Shown: piece by piece, positions 11,247 through 22,760 of the stretch
How positions within the stretch are numbered: position 1 is the first letter of the stretch
How the letters are laid out: each line of letters starts with the position of its first letter
Assembly: GCF_019097595.1 (NCBI RefSeq)
Contig: NC_080731.1
Span: 21,805,366-21,869,365, forward strand
Direction: 5' to 3'
DNA: 64,000 nt
From: Hemibagrus wyckioides
Taxonomy: Eukaryota > Chordata > Actinopteri > Siluriformes > Bagridae
Made by a program: the position numbers and the translations under genes
The notes under the pieces: model-generated
Seen by the model: only the letters and a program-made list of their open reading frames with translations
The model's database searches: none
What the model was told of the DNA's origin: nothing

Positions 11247-12020
11247 ATGAACTATAATAACCAGAAAGAGCTGGCTGATATGATGGAGAGAAGGAAGGTG
11301 GATATACTGTATGTACAGGAGACCAGGTGGAAGGGTAGCAAGGCTCGTAGTATAGGAGCAGGATTCAAGCTGTTTTATTATGGTGTGGATAGTAAGAGAA
11401 ATGGGGTAGGTGTGGCCCTGAAGGAGGAGTTTGTGAGGAATGTTCTGGAGGTGAAGAGAGTGTCAGACAGGGTGATGAGTCTAAAGTTAGCGGTTGAAGG
11501 GGTGATGTTGAATGTTGTTAGTGGTTATGCCCCACAGGTAGGTTGTGAGTTAGAGGAGAAAGAGGGATTCTGGAGTGAATTAGATGAGGTGATAGAGAGT
11601 ATTCCCACGGGGGAGAGAGTGGTGATAGGAGCAGATTTTAATGGACATGTTGGTGAGGGGAACACAGGTGATGAGGAGGTGATGGGCAAGTTTGGAGTTA
11701 AGGAAAGGAACCTTGAAGGACAGATGGTAGTGGACTTTGCTAAGAGGATGGACATGGCTGTGGTTAACAATTATTTCCAGAAGAGGGAGGAGCATAGAGT
11801 GACTTACAAGAGTGGAGGTAGGAGCACACAGGTAGACTACATCCTATGTAGAAGAGGCAATCTGAAAGAGATTAGTGACTGTAAAGTGGTAGTGGGAGAG
11901 TTTGTAGCCAGACAGCATAGGATGGTGGTGTGTAGGATGACTTTGATGGTCTGTAAGCAGAGGTCAAAGATAGAGATGGAGAAGAAAACCAAGTGGTGGA
12001 AGCTGAAAAGAGGAATTTAG
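11247..12020 (+). pseudogene. RTE-like apurinic/apyrimidinic endonuclease domain
   Basis: The frame carries VDILYVQETRWKG, GVGVALKEEF, VVSGYAPQVG, VVIGADFNGHVGE and STQVDYILCRR, the conserved blocks of an AP-endonuclease of LINEs that nicks the target DNA. The N-terminal WN-containing block is missing because the element is truncated at the 5' end. A frameshift near 12000 separates it from the linker and RT. Confidence 0.8.
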
Positions 12021-13780
12021 ACAGAAGTTGAGGCAGGCTCTGGGTGGTCAGGTAGTGCTGCCAGATGACTGGGAAACTACAGCAGAAGTGATCAGGGAGA
12101 CAGGAAGAAAGGTGCTGGGTGTGTCATCTGGAAGGAGGAAAGAAGATAAGGGGACTTGGTGATGGAATGAGGAAGTTCATGATAGTATTCAAAGGAAGAG
12201 GTTAGCCAAGAAGAAGTGGGACATGGACAGGACTGAAGAGAATAGACAGGAATACAAGGAGTTACAGCACAGAGTGAAGAGGGAGGTGTCTAAGGCCAAG
12301 CAGAAGGCGTATGATGAGTTGTACACTAGGTTAGACACTAGAGAAGGAGAGAAGGACTTGTACAGGTTAGCTAGGCAGAGGGATCGAGATGGGAAGGATG
12401 TGCAGCAAGTTAGAGTTATTAAGGATAGAGACGGAAAGGTGCTCACAAGTGAGGAGAGTGTACAGAGGAGATGGAAGGAGAACTTTGAAGAGCTGATGAA
12501 TGAGGAAAATGAGAGGTAAAAAGAGTAGAAGGGGTGAACTCTGTGGAACAGAAAGTAGATAAGATTAGAAAGGATGAAGTCAGGAAGGCTTTGAAGAGGA
12601 TGAAAAGTGGAAAGGCAGTTGATCCTGATGACATCCCGGTGGAGGTCTGGAAGTGTCTAGGAGAGGCGGCAGTGGAATTTTTAACTAGTCTGTTTAACAG
12701 GGTTTTAGAGAGTGAGAAGATGCCTGAGGAATGGAGAAGAAGTGTATTAGTGCCGATCTTTAAGAATAAGGGTGATGTGCAGAGTTGCAGCAACTATAGG
12801 GGGATAAAGTTGAGGAGCCATACAATGAAGCTCTGGGAAAGAGTAGTGGAAGCTAGGTTAAGGAAGGTAGTGGGAATTTGTAAGCAGCAGTATGGCTTCA
12901 TGCCCAGAAAGAGCACAACAGATGCAATTTTTGCTCTGAGAATGTTGATGGAGAAGTATAGGGATGGTCAGAGAGAGCTGCACTGTGTGTTTGTAGACTT
13001 GGAGAAAGCGTATGACAGGGTACCAAGAGAAGAGCTGTGGTACTGTATGAGGAAGTCAGGAGTAGCAGAGAAGTATGTCAGAGTGGTGCAGGACATGTAT
13101 GAGAGGAGCAGGACAGTGGTGAGGTGTGCTGTAGGTCAGACAGAGGAGTTCAGAGTGGAGGTGGGACTGCATCAGGGATCGGCTCTGAGCCCCTTCCTGT
13201 TTGCTATGGTGATGGACCAGTTGTCAGAGGAGGTCAGACAGGAGTCTCCTTGGACAATGATGTTTGCAGATGACATTGTGATCTGTAGTAAGAGCAGGGA
13301 GCAGGTGGAGGAAAACCTGGAGAGGTGGAGGTTTGCACTGGAGAGAAGAGGAATGAAAGTCAGTTGTAGTAAGACTGAGTACATGTGTGTGAATGTCAGG
13401 GAGGGAAGTGGAACAGTAAGATTACAGGGTGAAGAGGTGAAGAAGGTACAGGAGTTTAAGTACTTGGGGTCAACAGTCCAGAGTAATGGAGAGTGTTGGA
13501 AAGAGGTAAAGAAGGGAGTGCAGGCAGGTTGAAATGGGTGAAGAAAGGTGTCGGTTCTGTGTGATAGAAAAATTTCAGCGAGAATCAAGGGAAGGTTTAC
13601 AGGACAGTGGTGAGACCAGCCATGCTCTATGGTTTAGAGATAGTGTCACTGAGACAGAGACAGGAGTCAAAGCTGGAGGTAGCAGAGCTGAAGATGTTGA
13701 GGTTCTCTTTGGGAGTGACATGGTTGGACAGGATTAGGAACGAGTACATCAGAGGGACAGCTCATGTTGGACGTTTGGGG
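12021..13780 (+). pseudogene. RTE-like reverse transcriptase
   Basis: A linker frame (12223-12519) is followed by RT in 12534-13532 with [53 protein letters not shown] and MMFADDIVI. The active-site aspartates are intact. Frameshifts near 12520 and 13530 break the protein, and the C-terminal zinc-knuckle-like end is lost at the junction with the next LINE. Confidence 0.85.
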
Positions 13781-14429
13781 GACACGAATGTTCAAACATA
13801 AGGGTGCCCATCAGTACACGTGGTACCAGGACACCTTAGGACGGAGGTCGATGATCGACTTTGTGGTCATATCATCTGACCTTCGGCCATATGTCTTGGA
13901 CACTAGGGTGAAGAGAGGGGCTGAGCTGTCAACTGATCACCACCTGGTGGTGAGTTGGATCCACTTGCAGAGGAGGATGCCAGACAGACTTGGCAGACCC
14001 AAATGTATTGTGGGGGTCTGTTGGGAACGTCTAGCTGGACCCTCTGTTATGGAGGTCTTCAACTCCCACCTCCGGGAGAGTTTCAACAAGATTCCGAGGG
14101 AGGTTGAGGACATTGAGTCTGAGTGGACCGTGTTCTCCTCCCCCATTGTTGACACAGCTACCAGGAGCTGTGGCCGTAAGGTCTCTGGTGCCTGTCGTGG
14201 CGGCAATCCCCGAACCCAGTGGTGGACACTGGAAGTAAGGGATGCTGTCAAGCTGAAGAAAGAGACCAATCGAGCCTGGTTGGCTCGTGGGACTCCGGAG
14301 GCAACTCATGAATACGGGCAGGCCAAGCGAGCTGCAGCCCGGGTGGTTGTGGAAGCAAAAACTCGGGTCTGGGTGGAGTTTGGGGAGGCCATGGAGAAGG
14401 ACTATCGGTCGGCCTCGGGGAAATTCTAG
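13780..14429 (+). pseudogene. LINE endonuclease C-terminus and linker
   Basis: The frame shows YTWYQDTLGRRSMIDFVVIS and ELSTDHHLVVSWI, the last endonuclease blocks including the SDH-like STDHH. It continues to a TAG at 14427-14429, after which the same frame goes on, so a point stop separates it from the RT. Confidence 0.75.
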
Positions 14430-16154
14430 CAGACCGTCCGGCACCTCAGAAGGGGTAAGCAGCTCTCTGCCAACACTGTGTATGGTGCTGGTGGAGAGTT
14501 GCTGACCTTGACTGGGGATATTGTCGGAAGGTGGAAGGAATACTTCGAGGATCTCCTCAATCCTACTGACACACCTTCCGTAGAGGAAGCAGAGGCTGAG
14601 GACTCAGAGGTAGATTCATCCATTACCCAAGCGGAAGTCACTGAGGTAGTCCAGCAGCTCCTTGGTGGCAAGGCACCGGGAGTGGATGAGATTCACCCTG
14701 AGTACCTTAAGTCTCTGAATGTTGTGGGGCTGTCTTGGCTGACACGTCTCTGCAACATAGCGTGGCAGACAGGGACAGTGCCTCTGGACTGGGCGACCGG
14801 GGTGGTGGTCCCTCTTTTTAAGAAGGGGGATCGGAGAGTGTGTTCCAACTTTAGGGGGATCACACTCCTCAGCCTCCCAGCGAAAGTCTATTCCAGGGTA
14901 CTGGAGAGGAGAGTCCGTCCTTTAGTCAAACCATGGATTCAGGAGGAACAATGTGGGTTTCGTTCTAGTTGTGGGACACTGGACCAGCTTTATACCCTTC
15001 ACAGGGTGCTTGAGGGTTCATGGGAGTTTGCCCAACCAGTCCACATGTGTTTTGTGGACTTGGAGAAGGCATTCGACCAAGTCCCTCGTGGCATCCTGTG
15101 GGAGGTGCTCTGGGAGTATGGGGTCCGTGGCCCTCTGTTAATGGCTGTTTGGTCTCTGTATGACCGGAGCAAGAGCTTGGTTTGCATTGCCGGCTGTAAT
15201 TCAGATCTGTTCCCAGTGCATGTTGGACTCCGGCAGGGCTGTCCTTTGTCACTGGTTCTGATCATTATTTTTATGGGCAGAATTTCTAGGCGCAACCAGG
15301 TGGTGGAGGGAGTCCGGTTTGGGGACCATAGGATTTCGTCTCTGCTTTTTGCAGATGACGTTGTCCTGTTGGCTCCATTGAGCCAGGACTTACAGCGTGT
15401 ACTGGGGCAGTTCACAGCCAAGTGTGAAGCGGCTGGGATGAGGATCAGCACCTCCAAATCTGTGGCCATGGTTCTCAACCGGAAAAAGGTGGCTTGCCCC
15501 CTCCAGGTTGGAGGGGTGTTCCTTCCTCAAGTGGAGGAGTTTAAGTATCTCAGGGTTTTGTTTACAAGTGAGGGAAGGATGGAGCGGGAGATTGACAGAC
15601 AGATTGGTGCAGCGGCAGCAGCAATGCGGTCTATGTACTGGTCTGTTGTGGTGAAGAAGAAGCTGAGCCGAAAGGCGAAGCTCTCGATTTACCATTCAAT
15701 CTACGTTCCTACTCTCACTTATGGTCATGAGCTTTGGGTCATGACCGAAAGGACGAGATCCTGGATACAGGCGGCTGAAATGAGTTTTCTTCGTAAGGTG
15801 GCAGGGCGTTCCCTTAGAGATAGGGTAAGGAGCTCTGTCACCCGGGAGAAGCTCAGAATAGAGCCGCTGCTCCTCTACATCGAAAGGGGCCAGTTGAGGT
15901 GGCTTGGGCATCTGTTTCGGATGCCTCCTGGACGTCTCCCAGGGGAGGTGTTCCGGGCATGCCCAACCGGGAAGAGACCCCAGGGAAGACCCAGGACACA
16001 CTGGGGGAACTATGTCTCTCGGCTGACCTGGGAACGCCTTGGAATTCCCCCGGAAGAGCTGGAGGAAGTGGCTAGGGAGAAGGAAGTCTGGGCATCCCTG
16101 CTTAGACTGCTGCCTGGCTACGGATTTTGGGTCTTGACTCCAAAAGCTTTGTGA
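14430..16154 (+). pseudogene. LINE reverse transcriptase, long open frame
   Basis: An open frame of about 558 codons from 14478 to 16154 with LLGGKAPGVDEIHPEYLK, FRGITLLSLPAKVYSRVLER, CFVDLEKAFDQVPRG, GLRQGCPLSLVL and LLFADDVVLLA, then the C-terminal HELWVMTERTRSW and QGRPRTHW blocks. RT motifs are intact. Activity as an element is lost because the endonuclease is truncated. Clade not fixed; it resembles the common teleost LINEs related to RTE. Confidence 0.8.
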
Positions 16155-16255
16155 ATGTTTTGTGTAGGCCTATAATTATTGTGTTATTATCTTTAGTTTA
16201 CGCTTCAGTCATAAAACATGAAGTATAGTACCATTTTAATAAACTTTGTTCTTTG

Positions 16256-16366
16256 CTCTCCAAGGGTTCTACATAGAACCATTTTTTGGTAAAAGGTTCT
16301 ATTGGCCAAGTACACAACCCCAGGGTTCTATATAGAACCTCAAGGAACCCCCTTTTTTAGAGTGCA
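16256..16366. repeat. Small palindromic MITE-like repeat
   Basis: Several copies of GGTTCTAxATAGAACC lie in inverted arrangement (AGGGTTCTACATAGAACC and AGGGTTCTATATAGAACC). This looks like a short nonautonomous DNA element. Confidence 0.55.
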
Positions 16367-16505
16367 CACTACACAATTCACTACAGATTATACACAATTC
16401 CTTACACACTGCACACTATACACACATACACTCTATACACTTCACTATTTACTACACACTACACATACACACTATACACTACACACTTCTCACTCTTACT
16501 TTATT
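16367..16505 (+). repeat. ACACTACACACTATACAC minisatellite
   Basis: Degenerate repeats of the same type precede the functional Ig exon of gene A (33660-33745) and fill its intron 2 (30125-30785). Confidence 0.7.
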
Positions 16506-16516
16506 CTATTTTTCAG

Positions 16517-16695
16517 CTGTATCAGCTCTTGATGCTCTTGATACGAGTGAAGCTTCATCATCCAGTGATGCTCTCATGTAAACATCAGTGTACTGGTATA
16601 TTGAAAGGGAACTTACTTAGAGAAGGAACATGGCATACAGTCGATACAGTTGATATTGATTTAAAACTTGATCTATCTCTGGGTCACAGAGAGCA
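16517..16695 (+). pseudogene. Degraded Ig V-type exon of the receptor family
   Basis: A TTTTTCAG acceptor is followed by a sequence closely matching the start of the Ig exon of gene A (33761 onward): CTGTATCAGCTCTTGA, then AAGCTTCATCATCCAGTGA and CTCATGTAAACATCAGTGT. In one frame it reads VKLHHPVMLSCKHQCTGIL against KLHHPVTLSCKHQCSGLL in gene A, but the 5' part is frame-shifted. Clear homology ends near 16615; a weaker match (ATCTATCTCTGGGTCAC) may extend to about 16695. A remnant of a lost relative between genes 0 and A. Confidence 0.7.
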
Positions 16696-16699
16696 TGTA

Positions 16700-16990
16700 C
16701 CTATCTCAGGCATCATCAGGCATCAAGGCAGGATACACCCTGGACGGAGTGCCAACCCATCGCAGGGTGCACACACACTCATTCACTTATGCAATCACAC
16801 AGTACAGTCAAATTAGAGACTCCAATCAGCCTAGAAGCATGTCTTTGGACTGTGGGAGGAAACCGGAGCACCCAGCGGAAACCCACCAAGCACATAAAGA
16901 ACATGCAAACTCCACACACACAGTGAGAGTGGGACTCAAACCCAGGACCCAGAACACTGGAGGCTGACCACTAAGCCACCATGCCGCCTA
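16700..16990 (+). repeat. Teleost interspersed repeat
   Basis: Shows the widely repeated teleost blocks CCCTGGACGGAGTGCCAACC, TCTTTGGACTGTGGGAGGAA and ACATGCAAACTCCACACA, ending in AACCACTAAGCCACCATGCC-like sequence. Probably the 3' part of a non-LTR element or a SINE. Confidence 0.65.
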
Positions 16991-18306
16991 ACCTCAATAA
17001 TGTAATGCTACAAATGATGAAGATTTTATCTGCCCTAAAAAGTTGAATGTTACAAGAGAAGCAGCAGCAGCAACATCAACAAATATTGAGAAGATATTTT
17101 TAGTATAAAAATAATACAGGATAAACAAAAACCAAAAAAAAATAAATTAAATGATTAAATACATATATACATACATATATACATACATACATACAAGTGT
17201 ACAATCAGTTTATTTAAGGGTAATAATCATTACAATAAATAGCTTACAAATGACAAAACATTAACAGTTCATTAAAAACTGGAAGAATCCATGTGATATA
17301 ACAGTAAAGCACACACACACAGTAAAGTAAAGAAAAAAATTAATTTGGTGTTGAATACAGCAGCAATTTTTTAAATCATGATCATGAGAGCTCTGCTTTG
17401 CCATGAAATATATAAATAGACAAATATATGTTGGTTATTTCTGTATTTAATTGGCACCTAATGAAGAGCACTCTTGATGCAGTGTTTCAACAGAGCTGCA
17501 TTGTTTTTAAGAGATTTTTAATCATGTTTTTTTTTTAATTAAAGAAAACAATTAAGTGTTTTCAGTTCATTTCCACAGCACTTGTCCGAGATTGTCCTGA
17601 CCCTGTCATGTTGTTGATCCATGGTTATGAATTCTCAGGCAATATATGGCCCTTCTGACTCACTGTGTAGACATGTGCTCTGTAGACCACAAAGCAAAGG
17701 TCTGGAGATTCTTGTGATGACCAACAAGAAGAAAACAAAAAAACCTTCAAATGATGCACTGCATTTAACCCTGGACCTGTCAGGCAGAACAGAGCATGCT
17801 GAATTACTGTATTCTGAGTTGGTGCTAAGTGAGATCTGATTGGTTCCAACAGCTCTGAGCTGTAAATGACCGATTCATCAAAGGCGAGGGGTGAAGGGTA
17901 AGAAGTGACCAGACAGTGAGTGCAGGGGAAGATGGTTAAAATCTTTGACCTTCAAAGGAAGAGTAAAAGTAAGTTGGTTAGGCAGATGGGGAGATGGAGC
18001 ATGGAAGCTCATGGTGCACAACTGGGAGAAATTATACTGGAGAAAAATTCATCAGTTTTTATTGTGAACATATTTAACAATGGATTAAAATGATTTGATC
18101 ACATTGTCTGATCTTAGGAATTTAATAAATAATGACTTCAAATTGTGAGCATTGAGTAGGTAACTATGAAATGATCTGAGATGGATTTATGAACAGACAT
18201 TTTGAAATATCTATTTTATAATGGAATAAAAAATGCCTCCTGGAGCAATATGGTGACTTTGATGATGAAAATTCTACAGTAAAAAACTGCTTTCTGGATA
18301 AATTAT
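16991..18306. other. AT-rich interval, no gene supported
   Basis: Contains ATAC/ATAT simple repeats near 17160-17195 and a short (AC)n. Open frames near 17621-17849 overlap on both strands and match nothing I recognise. The last part is the upstream flank of gene A, displaced by the gypsy element. Confidence 0.4.
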
Positions 18307-18678
18307 TGTCACAAGACAGTTTGGGCCTGAACACCAGAGGGAGCCATCGCCCGAATATTAACTATCTCTGCCCACTTCCGGTACAGAGGCGTATTTAAGC
18401 AGCGCACCATCTCTGCCTTGTTGCGAAGCATTGTTTCGCATTGCGGTCCTTGCCAAGCCTTTATTCAGTGACTTCTAGTTGCCTCGTGTATGACCTTGCC
18501 CGTTTACCCCTATTTGACTACGAATTTCGGATTTTGTGTTTTTGGCTTTGGATTCCTAGTGTTTGCTTTCTGGTTTTTGACCCTTTGCCTACGTTACCTT
18601 GACTACGATTTTTGCCTGCCGTCCTCGACGAAATCTACATATGGATTCTAACACTCCGATGCCTGACGAGGCGTTACA
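18307..18678 (+). repeat. 5' LTR of the chromovirus
   Basis: Begins TGTCACAAGA and ends GCGTTACA. TATTTAA at 18392-18398 is the likely TATA box. The gag start codon at 18641 lies inside the repeated sequence. Confidence 0.93.
18392..18432 (+). promoter_or_regulatory. LTR TATA box and presumed RNA start/self-primer
   Basis: TATTTAA at 18392-18398 is followed about 25 bp later by GCGAAGCATT (18423-18432), which is the exact complement of the bases just behind the LTR. In Tf1 and sushi-type chromoviruses the mRNA 5' end folds onto the primer binding site to prime reverse transcription. The start site here is inferred. Confidence 0.6.
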
Positions 18679-19570
18679 AAATGCTTCGCCGGAAATGAGT
18701 CCAGTAGATATGCAAGCTGCGTTATGGCGACAACGAGTCCTCCTCCGTGCATATCAAGAAGAGGTTGACTCACTAAAAGCCGCGAATCAACAAGTTCAGC
18801 AACAGCCACGGGAACAAACAGCCGCCGCGGCATCAGCATTCCACATACGCAGCGAACTTCCTCGTTTTGCTTTACCAGAAAAGTTCGATGGATCCGCCGA
18901 TCGCTGCCGGGGTTTTCTTCGTCAATACGACAACTATTTTGCTAATCAACCAGAGGCATACAGCGACGAGAGAACCAGGTGCGCGTTCATATCTAACCGG
19001 TAGAGCACTAGATTGGGCTGCAGCGGTTTGGGACTTAGACCCTCAAGTCAAAGCGTCCGCGGATTATTTCGCGAACTTGATCAAGGAAGTGTTTGAATAC
19101 CCGGCGGGAGGCAAGGATGTGTCTGTACAGCTGCTGGAGTTGCGCCAAGGGAGGGACGCGGCCACGGATTACGCCATTAAATTCCGCACGTTGGCCACGC
19201 AGTCCGGATGGAATGCGACAGCTCTCATGGCGGTGTTCCGCGAGGGACTCAACCCAGAATTACAAGCGGAAATGGCATGCTGCGACACCAACGTGACGCT
19301 GTCACAATACATCTCCACAGCCATTCGTCTAGACAACCTGCGCCGCCAACACCGACCTGCAGCCACCAGTTCACATGCCATGCCACGTCGTATGATGGAG
19401 GTTCAACAACACACAGAGGATTTATCAGAACCTATGCAACTAGGGAGGGCTCGGGTTACCGGGGCAGAGCTTGAGCGGTGCACTAAGCTCAATCTCTGCT
19501 TTTACTGCGGGAAACCAGGCCACTGTGTGCTCCGATGTCCTGAGAAGCCAGCTACATCACAGGTAGAGAC
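18641..19570 (+). pseudogene. Chromovirus gag with zinc knuckle, frameshifted
   Basis: Starts at ATG 18641 within the LTR (MDSNTPMPDEALQ). The capsid-like part runs through RFALPEKFDGSADRC and LTGRALDWAAAVWDL. A small frameshift near 18990 (after DERTRCAFIS) moves the rest to another frame. The nucleocapsid knuckle CFYCGKPGHCVLRCP lies at 19498-19542. In the intact family gag packages the RNA and forms the particle. Without the frameshift gag and pol would be one open frame here. Confidence 0.85.
18680..18689 (+). promoter_or_regulatory. Putative self-priming primer binding site
   Basis: AATGCTTCGC, one base after the LTR end, pairs over ten bases with GCGAAGCATT in the presumed 5' end of the element's RNA. 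No standard tRNA primer site is evident. Confidence 0.55.
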
Positions 19571-22500
19571 AATTGAACACTTATCCAAAGTTTCTCTTCC
19601 TGCTTTCTTGCTCCTTGCTAATTCCCAATTCTGTGTCACAGCGCTGATTGACTCAGGCTCGGCAGTTAACCTCATAGACTCTAATCTGGTGCATGACCTC
19701 CACATCCCCACGGTCCCATGCGTGCCCCCACTCCGAGTGACCGCCACTGACGATCAACCCATCGGAGGGGGCCTCATTTCTCACCACACACAACCCATTG
19801 ATTTCCAACTTGGATTATTCCATCGTGAGCGATTATCGTTCTTTGTCATCTCTTCCCCATCTAACCCCGTAGTATTGGGCCTCCCCTGGCTGCAGCTTCA
19901 TGACCCCGATATCTCCTGGAAGAACGGTGACATCCGTAGGTGGGCCCCATTCTGTATAAAAAACTGCTTTCAGAAACACGCTCCTCGACCATGCCTCGCT
20001 ACGTCCATAGAAAGCCCAGGTTCAGCCAATCTAATATCGCTCCCTCAAGAATACTCCGACCTGCAGGAGGTTTTCAGTAAGGAGAATGCGACCAGGCTCC
20101 CACCACACAGACCATGGGATTGCACCATAGAACTCCTTCCCAACACCACACCACCCAAGAGTCGAGTTTACCCTCTCTCCATCCCTGAAAAAAAGGCCAT
20201 GGAGGACTACATCGAAGAGGCCCTCGCTGCGGGATATATCCGACCCTCTACATCACCGGCGGCTGAGGGTTTCTTCTTTGTGGAAAAAAAGGACGGAGGG
20301 CTCCGGCCATGCATTGACTATCACGGTCTGAATGCAATCACAGTGCCTTACCCCTTTCCACTCCCTTACATGCTCCACAGTCACGTTATAGCTTACATCG
20401 ATGACATACTGATTTATTCATCCAACTATGAGCAACATATTTCCCACGTTCGAGACATACTTCACCGTCTTGCAGCCCACAACCTCTTCGTAAAATTGGA
20501 AAAGTGTGAGTTCCACCGTCCCTCCATAACGTTTCTGGGTTAAGTTATTTCTCACAAGGGAGTAGAAATGGACCAGTCCAAAGTATCAGCGATCACATCC
20601 TGGCCGGAGCCCACCAACATTAAAGGCCTACAGCGATTTCTGGGGTTTGCAAACTTTTATCGCCGATTCATTCGGAACTATAGCACCATAGCCAGTCCCT
20701 TGAGCTCGTTACTAAAAGGAAAGCCACCGAAGCTAAGATGGACTGACCAAGCCAGCACTGCCTTCAATAAGCTCAAGCAAAGCTTCTCATCTGCCCCCAT
20801 ATTCCAGCACCCCCGACCGGACTTACCGTTCACAGTAGAGGTGGATGCATCGAACAGCGGCATAGGGGCGGTGCTCTCTCAATGCCAGCCAGAGTCAGGC
20901 AAACTACACCCATGCGCCTTCTTCTCCCGTAAACTAACACCGACGGAGATGAATTATGACGTGGGTAACAAGGAACTGCTAGCCATGAAGGCTGCTCTGG
21001 AGGAGTGGAGACATTGGTTGGAGGGGGCAGTTCATCCGTTCCTCATTCTCACAGATCACCGTAACCTAGCTTATCTATGTGAAGCTAAGCGCCTGAACTC
21101 ACGCCAAGCCAGGTGGGCATTGTTTTTCTCGCGATTCAAGTTCACGGTCACCTATCCTCCTGGGTCCAAAAACGGGAAAGCTGATGCGCTCTCTAGAATT
21201 CATGAGGTCAGCGAGTCCTCCGCACACCCGGACACCATCCTTCCACCTTCTGTTCTGGTTGGTCCCATACGTTGGGATTTCATGAGGGAGATCGAACGGG
21301 CCTACACCTCCGAGTCACCACCCCCAAACTGTCCACCCTCCAAGCAGTTTGTGCCCACGGCGCTCTGTCACAGACTGATTAGGTGGACCCATGAAAGCCC
21401 CAGCACAGGCCACCCAGGCATACACCGCACTACCCAGCTACTGCGCCGGACCTTTTGGTGGCCTTCTCTAAATCAGGATGTTGAGGAGTTTGTACGCTCA
21501 TGCTCCGTGTGCGCCCAGTCTCGAACTGACCGCCATTTGCCTGAAGGCCTGTTGGAACCGCTACCTGTCCCATGCCATCCCTGGTCTCACCTCTCTATAG
21601 ACTTTCTCACAGACCTCCCCGAGTCGCAGGGCTTCACGACGATCATGGTCGTCATAGACCGGTTCTCCAAGGCTTGTAAACTCCTCCCTATGAAAGGCCT
21701 ACCCACGTCTATGGAAACCGCCTTGGCGATCTTTCATAACGTGTTCCGAAATTTTGGCATCCCTGAGGACATAGTATCGGACCGAGGCACACAGTTTACC
21801 TCCAGAGTCTGGCAGGAGTTCTGTAAGCAGTTGGGGATCAAAGTCAGTCTGAGCTCAGGGTATCATCCCCAATCCAACGGACAAGCCGAACGCCTGAATC
21901 AAGAGCTGGGGAGGTTCCTGAGAGTATACTGCAGCAAGGAACAACATAGATGGAGTGAGTTCCTCCCGTGGGCCGAATATGCCCAGAACTCCTTAACTCA
22001 TTCCTCAACGGGGCTGACGCCGTTCCAATGTGTATTAGGCTATCAGCCACCGTTGTTCCCATGGTCCGAAGAACCCTCCGATGTCCCCGTGGTGGACGAC
22101 TGGTCCAAGCGTAGCCAAGAGACTTGGGAGCGAGCCCATGTCCGCCTTCAAAGGGCGATATACGAAGACAGGTAATTCAGGCCAATCGCCGACGTCAGCC
22201 TCACCCAGCCTACCAGGTGGGTCAGAGGGTTTGGCTATCCACACGCAACCTGAAACTCAAACTACCCTGCCGCAAACTCAGCCCCAAATTCATCGGCCCC
22301 TTCAAGATTGTTCGCCAGGTTAATCCTGTCTCGTATCGCCTGGAACTGCCTGCCTCTTATCGCATCTCGCCCACGTTTCATGTGTCTCTGCTCAAGCCCT
22401 ATCACGAACCCCAGACTGCGAGTCCCGATGCCCATGAGCCACCCCCTCCCCTGGACATCGATGGCTCCCTCGCCTATCGTGTTCGCGCCATTCTCAACTC

Positions 22501-22760
22501 GCGTCGCCAGGGCAGCCACCTCCAATATTTGGTGGACTGGGAGGGGTACAGCCCAGAGGAGCGCTGCTGGGTCAATATGCAGGACATCCTGGACCCTGCA
22601 CTCATAGAAGAGTTTCACCTGAACTTTCCCCACAGACTGGCTCCTCGCCCAAGGGGGCGCCCTCGACGACGAACACCTGGAGGTGTTCCTAGATGGGGGG
22701 GTTCTGTCACAAGACAGTCTGGGCCTGAACACCAGAGGGAGCCATCGCCCGAATATTAAC
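19571..22760 (+). pseudogene. Chromovirus pol: protease, RT, RNase H, integrase, chromodomain
   Basis: The protease motif LIDSGSAVNLID is at about 19645. RT runs from RLPPHRPWDC to YIDDILIYS (near 20395), but roughly 75 residues between YPFPLPYM and the YIDD box are deleted, removing the first catalytic aspartate. TAA at 20541-20543 interrupts [12 protein letters not shown]. RNase H ([11 protein letters not shown]), the integrase HHCC ([17 protein letters not shown]) and the DDE residues ([30 protein letters not shown]) follow in the frame 20568-22175. A frameshift near 22165 leads to the integrase C-terminus and a chromodomain ([18 protein letters not shown]) in 22124-22759. At least three lesions; not functional. 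Confidence 0.9.

Larger units (their letters stand above)
11246..13780 (+). mobile_element. RTE-like LINE, 5' and 3' truncated
   Basis: AP endonuclease followed by reverse transcriptase in the order of RTE-type LINEs. The sequence is cut at the 5' end (it starts inside the endonuclease) and joined at about 13780 to a second LINE. A closely similar antisense copy of its RT is at 52683-53405. Confidence 0.85.
13780..16255 (+). mobile_element. Second LINE, 5'-truncated, fused to the first
   Basis: Starts inside the endonuclease domain (FKHKGAHQYTWYQDTLGRRS) directly after the broken RT of the first LINE and runs through a complete RT to a 3' UTR ending near 16255. Confidence 0.8.
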
